NCBI RefSeq assembly: GCF_002902385.1
Contig: NZ_PPQH01000018.1
Span: forward strand, 1 to 64,000
Length of the DNA: 64,000 nt
Direction of reading: 5' to 3'
Source: Staphylococcus intermedius NCTC 11048
GTDB lineage: Bacteria > Bacillota > Bacilli > Staphylococcales > Staphylococcaceae
This document shows, piece after piece, positions 60,321 through 64,000 of this stretch. Made by a program: the position numbers and the translations under genes. Numbering within the stretch: the first letter of the stretch is position 1; the number at the start of each line of letters is the position of its first letter. The notes beneath the pieces are model-generated. The model had not been told where the DNA came from. It saw nothing but the letters and a program-made list of their open reading frames with translations, and did not search any database.

Positions 60321-61289
60321 ATGAAAAATTTATTAGTCATTCATACAGGTGGCACCATTAGTATGTCGGAAGATGAATCGAATAAAGTGATGACGAATGA
60401 TGACAACCCTATTACCCATCATCAAGACGTGATTGCACAGTACGCGAACATTGATGAACAAATGCCTTTTAACGTTCCCTCTCCACATATGACGATTGAT
60501 AACGTTAATATTTTAAAAGAAATCATTGAAGATCCTGCCCATTTAGCACGCTATGATGGCTATGTTATTACGCATGGAACAGATACATTAGAAGAAACTG
60601 CTTTTCTACTCGACTTAACGATTTCGACTTCTAAACCAGTTGTGATAACAGGAGCGATGCGTTCTTCAAATGAGATAGGTTCAGATGGTTTGTACAATTT
60701 TATTTCAGCAATCCGTGTCGCAATAGAAGAAGAATCTGCAGGAAAAGGTGTCATGGTGGTCTTCAACGACGAAATACATACAGCACGCAACGTCACGAAA
60801 ACACATACATCCAATACGAATACATTTCAAAGTCCGAATCACGGGCCACTAGGTGTCATTACGAAAGCAGGTGTCTATTTTCATCATAGACCGTATGAAC
60901 GACAATTTTTACCTCATATTGATGCATCACTTCAAATTCCGTTAATAAAAGCGCATATGGGTATGGGCAGTGAAATGTTAAATTTTTATGCAGATTGTCA
61001 GGTGGATGGCCTCGTCATTGAAGCGCTCGGACAAGGGAATCTCCCGCCGACCGCTATGCCAGGGATTAATGCATGTTTGAAAAAAAACATCCCAATCGTC
61101 CTTGTATCACGCTCATTTAATGGGATTGTGAGTGCGGTTTATGCTTATGAAGGCGGTGGTCACCAATTATTTGAAAAAGGCGTAATCTTTTCAAATGGGC
61201 TGAAAGGTCAGAAAGCAAGATTAAAATTACTCGTCGCATTAAGCAATCAATTTCAACATCATCAAATTCAAGATTATTTTAATGTATAA
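60321..61289 (+). CDS. ansA: L-asparaginase, type I
   Basis: A 322-residue cytoplasmic asparaginase. The first catalytic Thr is Thr12 in HTGGTISM, and the second triad region is THGTDTLEETA near 80-90. No signal peptide is present. It hydrolyses asparagine to aspartate and ammonia. GAGGAGG precedes the ATG. It is alone on the plus strand and ends at a terminator facing ypdA. Confidence 0.94.
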   Translation: MKNLLVIHTGGTISMSEDESNKVMTNDDNPITHHQDVIAQYANIDEQMPFNVPSPHMTIDNVNILKEIIEDPAHLARYDGYVITHGTDTLEETAFLLDLTISTSKPVVITGAMRSSNEIGSDGLYNFISAIRVAIEEESAGKGVMVVFNDEIHTARNVTKTHTSNTNTFQSPNHGPLGVITKAGVYFHHRPYERQFLPHIDASLQIPLIKAHMGMGSEMLNFYADCQVDGLVIEALGQGNLPPTAMPGINACLKKNIPIVLVSRSFNGIVSAVYAYEGGGHQLFEKGVIFSNGLKGQKARLKLLVALSNQFQHHQIQDYFNV

Positions 61290-61345
61290 TGCGACATCAA
61301 AACTTTACTAAATTTTGACTTTTTGAATGAAAGAAATGCATATGA

Positions 61346-61384
61346 AAAAGTCGCTCCCGTCCGAAACACGAGGGCGACTTTTTA
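61346..61384 (+). terminator. Terminator of ansA
   Basis: AAAAAGTCGC and GCGACTTTTT form the outer stem, with inner pairing of CCCGT and ACG.GGG. T residues follow. Confidence 0.8.
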
Positions 61385-61526
61385 TCGTTTTTGTGCATTG
61401 GCACAAAGTGAGTGATTCTATTAGCATTCTTGCATTAGATATCACGATGGCTTTAATGACTATGCAAGCGATTGTAACGACTATAGACTTGCATTTTAGA
61501 CCACTGAATTATGAATATTTGAACGT

Positions 61527-62513
61527 CTATGATTCGAGTGGCGATTGCTTTTTCGTTAATATATCACGGGCAATGGCTTCACCATGGTATTTACCGTTTT
61601 CAATAAAAATAGTGTTCGCATCGTTACCTGCCGCGATGACACCAGCGATATAACAGTTTTCGATATTTGTTTCATACGTCTCAGAATTGTATATTGGCGC
61701 AGTTCCAAATTCGTTCGTATGAATATCGATTCCCATAGATTGTAGAAAATCATAATCTGGGTGATAACCAATCATTGCAAACACATAATCGTTATCAATA
61801 GTGATCGTTTCCCCTTCTTTTTCAAAAGTGACTTGATCTTCTGTAATTTTTGTTACTTGGCTGTTGAAATGCATTTGAACGTTACCTCGGCGAACGAGTG
61901 ATTCAAAGTTTGGTAAAATCCATGGTTTAATTGCTGGGGAATAGGTCTCGCCGCGGTAAATGACCGTGACACGTGCGCCTGCTTTTTCTAATTCAATGGC
62001 CGCATCGACAGCAGAGTTTTTACCACCAATAATGACAACATCTTGGTCAAAATAAGGGTGTGGTTCTTTAAAATAGTGCATCACTTTAGAAAGTTCTGCA
62101 CCTTCTACTTCCAATGTATTATGTTGACCGTAATAACCTGTCGCAACAGTTAAATAACGGCATTGATAAACATCTTTAGTCGTTGTTAATGTAAAGTGAT
62201 CGTGCATCTTTTTCACGGTTAATACTTCTTCAAATGCATTGACTTTAAGTTGGTGATGTTTGACAACTTCACGATAGTACACTAATGCCTGATTTCGACG
62301 TGGTTTTAATTCTTCTACAATAAAAGGCACGTCTCCGATACTTAATTTATCACTTGATGAAAAGAAAGTTTGATGCGTTGGATAGTGATAAATCGCATCC
62401 ACTATATTTCCTTTTTCAATGACTAATGTATCAATACCTTTTTTCTTTTGTTCTATGGCAGCACTCAAACCACATGGGCCGCCGCCTATGATAATACTTT
62501 CTACAGTTTTCAT
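61527..62513 (-). CDS. ypdA: Putative bacillithiol-disulfide reductase YpdA
   Basis: A 328-residue flavoprotein of the thioredoxin-reductase-like group. The FAD loop is IGGGPCG at 9-15, with the conserved Cys14 that is characteristic of YpdA in place of a CxxC pair. The NADPH-binding loop is IIGGKNSAVDAA, and AGVIAAGNDANTIF near the end is a further FAD contact. It reduces oxidised bacillithiol with NADPH and completes the BrxA/bacillithiol cycle. No clear ribosome binding site precedes the ATG; see the micro-ORF upstream. Confidence 0.93.
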   Translation of the reverse strand: MKTVESIIIGGGPCGLSAAIEQKKKGIDTLVIEKGNIVDAIYHYPTHQTFFSSSDKLSIGDVPFIVEELKPRRNQALVYYREVVKHHQLKVNAFEEVLTVKKMHDHFTLTTTKDVYQCRYLTVATGYYGQHNTLEVEGAELSKVMHYFKEPHPYFDQDVVIIGGKNSAVDAAIELEKAGARVTVIYRGETYSPAIKPWILPNFESLVRRGNVQMHFNSQVTKITEDQVTFEKEGETITIDNDYVFAMIGYHPDYDFLQSMGIDIHTNEFGTAPIYNSETYETNIENCYIAGVIAAGNDANTIFIENGKYHGEAIARDILTKKQSPLES

Positions 62514-62565
62514 TTTGATACTGAAACATTAAAAATATGCGTTCACAAACGTCAATTATGCTACT

Positions 62566-62577
62566 TTAATGTTTCAT
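62566..62577 (-). CDS. Candidate three-codon leader ORF before ypdA
   Basis: ATG-AAA-CAT-TAA follows a strong TAGGAGG at good spacing and ends 52 bases before the ypdA ATG, which itself lacks a clear ribosome binding site. It could be a regulatory micro-ORF or chance. Confidence 0.3.
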   Translation of the reverse strand: MKH

Positions 62578-62794
62578 ATTGCCTCCTAATTCTCATACTA
62601 GCATCGTATATGATCAGAACTGTGATAATCCTTATACATTATATCAACTTTTAAAGTGATTCTAAATGGAAAAGTTTGTGACAGTCATCATCACACATAA
62701 AACAGAAACTCAAACGGGGATGGGATATAATCATTTTTGGTGCTATGGATGTAGTATTTTGTTTAACTTGCCTTCCATATGATTTGTGGCTTTT
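62578..62794. other. Spacer upstream of ypdA
   Basis: About 215 bases with no recognisable gene. It presumably holds the ypdA promoter. No conserved RNA structure was recognised. Confidence 0.4.
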
Positions 62795-63082
62795 GATTGC
62801 CCTTATGGCTTCGCGTTCCCAGGGACTTGCCTCAACTCAATTTGGCTTGATAGATGTGAACACTGGATGGAAGGCAAATTGGATTTTCGGGAGCAGTACA
62901 GAAATCTCATATGGAACAAAGATTTCGTCGTACTGCCCCCGCAAGGCTGACTAGACTTCTCAAAAGCACAAGCATTGAGAAGTCAGACAGCTACTGCGTT
63001 AAACAGTAGCCACTATCAAAGTCAATTGACGTTATTTTGTTTTTAACTTCATCCCTCGGGAGTCTCAGCCTTCTGGGCAATC
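62795..63082 (+). repeat. Dispersed hairpin element, interrupted copy 3
   Basis: The outer ends are GATTGC (62795) and GCAATC (63077). The left part runs through CAGGGACTTGCCTCAACT and GGATTTTCGG (62881-62890), close to the 29.56-kb copy. The right part resumes at about 63048 with the core CCTCGGGAGT. About 157 bases of unrelated DNA separate the two parts. Confidence 0.7.
62891..63047 (+). repeat. Three-hairpin block nested in the dispersed element
   Basis: Stem 1: GCAGTAC (62893) with GTACTGC (62930), extended by GAAATCT/AGATTTC. Stem 2: perfect ten bases, GACTTCTCAA (62954) with TTGAGAAGTC (62975). Stem 3: perfect seven bases, GCTACTG (62990) with CAGTAGC (63004). No coding potential. Confidence 0.7.
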
Positions 63083-63218
63083 TTACATCAAATGCAGTCA
63101 CTTAAGGCAAGTTGATGAAATGGAGACACGCCCATAATATCCAATGATGACGTCCCATTCATCCTTATTTGTGGCTGTTTGAGCATCATTAATTGATAGA
63201 TGTCCATAAAAAGGATAA

Positions 63219-63246
63219 GGACTGGGAAAACTTAATGTCCCAGTCC
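63219..63246 (-). terminator. Terminator of ebpS
   Basis: A perfect nine-base stem (GGACTGGGA with TCCCAGTCC) around a ten-base loop, 16 bases past the stop codon. Confidence 0.75.
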
Positions 63247-63261
63247 CGTTTTGGGTAATCG

Positions 63262-64000
63262 TTATGGAATAATGAGTTGCTGTCCGTTTGAAATGTTGTT
63301 GTTTTGTAATCCATTGGCACGTTTGATCTTTTCAACATTTTCAGGTGAACCATTGCCATAATATTGAATCGCTATACGATATAAATTTTGGTTGCCATTC
63401 ACGACATGGGTTTGTCCTCCTGCTGTTTGCCCCTGTTGATAACCGTTTTGTGGGTTGTTGACATTACCATTATTTACGTCATTCTGATTTTGATTCGAAT
63501 CAGTAGCGTTAGAATCAGTAGCGTTAGAATCAACAGTGTTATTTTCGACAGAATTTGACTGACTGTTATCAGCATCACTATTGTCATTGCTATCTTTTGA
63601 TGTCTCTGCTTTATCATTCGCATCTTGTTTGTCGTCGCTGTTTTCAGGTTTACTTTGTTTTTGGTCATCAGTGTCTTTCTTAGTGCTATCTTTTTGAGCG
63701 ACTTCTTGTGAATTGTCACTTTGGTGATCTTGATTAAAAAGATAAATGCCTCCGAAAATTGCTACCGTACCTAAAAGGATAACCGCAGCAAGGATAGGTA
63801 AAAGCTTTTTGAAAAACCCACCACCAGAGCCATTTGAAACGGTTGTTTCTGATTGATGTTCTGATTTGGCTTGAGCATGGCTTGTAGAAGCGGCTGATGT
63901 TGCACTCGCACCAGTTGCGACACCTGCTGCTGCTTTTTTCTCACTGCTAGATTGAGAATGATTTTGTTGAGAATCGTGTTGCGCATCTTGATTTGTTTGC
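63262..64000 (-). CDS. ebpS: Elastin-binding protein EbpS, C-terminal part (partial)
   Basis: The last 246 codons of a gene that continues past the right edge. In order: a polar Gln/Ser/His-rich stretch, a membrane segment ([20 protein letters not shown] and on), a Lys/Asp/Glu/Ser/Asn-rich low-complexity region, a short [12 protein letters not shown] repeat, and a C-terminal LysM-like domain ([19 protein letters not shown]... ending QQLIIP). This is the layout of staphylococcal EbpS, a membrane protein with elastin-binding activity in its N-terminal part, which is mostly outside this window. ypdA is also its neighbour in S. aureus. Confidence 0.9.
   Translation of the reverse strand, partial: QTNQDAQHDSQQNHSQSSSEKKAAAGVATGASATSAASTSHAQAKSEHQSETTVSNGSGGGFFKKLLPILAAVILLGTVAIFGGIYLFNQDHQSDNSQEVAQKDSTKKDTDDQKQSKPENSDDKQDANDKAETSKDSNDNSDADNSQSNSVENNTVDSNATDSNATDSNQNQNDVNNGNVNNPQNGYQQGQTAGGQTHVVNGNQNLYRIAIQYYGNGSPENVEKIKRANGLQNNNISNGQQLIIP

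Noticed and set aside
61327..61653. A 108-codon plus-strand open frame after ansA
   Set aside because: It crosses the ansA terminator and the antisense of the ypdA 3' end; the composition does not look like a real protein.
63474..63986. Two minus-strand frames of 81 and 71 codons at the right edge
   Set aside because: They are out-of-frame readings of ebpS; the true frame gives the membrane segment and the LysM-like end.

Overview
The window is chromosomal DNA from a Staphylococcus. Gene content and order match the staphylococcal core around odhAB, arlRS, murG, thyA, pbp2/recU, asnS, the aro/gerC region, rpsA and ebpS. Staphylococcus-type features include EbpS, CvfC, the recU-pbp2 operon, an IsrR-type iron sRNA between arlR and pgpB, and bacillithiol genes instead of glutathione genes. 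The proteins are close to, but clearly not identical with, remembered S. aureus sequences, so a non-aureus species is likely (the S. intermedius/hyicus side of the genus is a guess). I see no prophage, CRISPR array, tRNA gene, complete insertion sequence or resistance island.

Layout (nearly all genes are on the minus strand). 1-8.9 kb: start of brnQ, a VWA/MoxR ATPase pair, small proteins and the 2-oxoglutarate dehydrogenase operon odhAB. 8.9-21.4 kb: the ArlRS two-component system, the divergent isrR sRNA with two Fur boxes, then a long minus-strand cluster: thyA-folA-degV-msrA-msrB-crr-yozE-ctpA-GNAT-murG-pgpB. brxA, cvfC and a zinc-finger gene lie just upstream. 21.4-22.8 kb: a plus-strand pair, a preQ1-riboswitch-controlled queuosine-precursor transporter and an RNase HI-like gene. 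22.9-32 kb: a 5'-3' exonuclease, a two-headed dynamin, RarD, an rRNA methyltransferase, a repeat-rich spacer, RNase P RNA, GpsB, YpsA and YppE. 32-41 kb: recU-pbp2 facing dnaD-nth-ypoC, then asnS and dinG. 41-51.7 kb: birA, cca, bshA, a MazG-like gene, a zinc peptidase, DUF1405, YpiB, a TPR protein and aroCBA. 51.9-60.2 kb: ndk, hepT-menG-hepS, hup, gpsA, der, rpsA and cmk. 60.3-64 kb: ansA, ypdA, a second repeat-rich spacer and the 3' part of ebpS.

How the genes fit together. Three parts of the bacillithiol redox system lie here: BshA (synthesis), BrxA (bacilliredoxin) and YpdA (disulfide reductase). They sit alongside MsrA/MsrB methionine repair. Wall synthesis and division are served by MurG, PBP2, GpsB, YpsA, PgpB and CtpA. 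Folate/dTMP (ThyA, FolA), menaquinone side chain (HepS/HepT/MenG), chorismate (AroC/B/A) and TCA flux (OdhAB, with a candidate CcpA cre site) supply metabolism.

The most unusual material is between genes. A family of about 140-bp hairpin elements with GATTGC...GCAATC ends occurs at three loci, as two full copies, one copy interrupted by a further three-hairpin block, and two half copies. I did not recognise this family.
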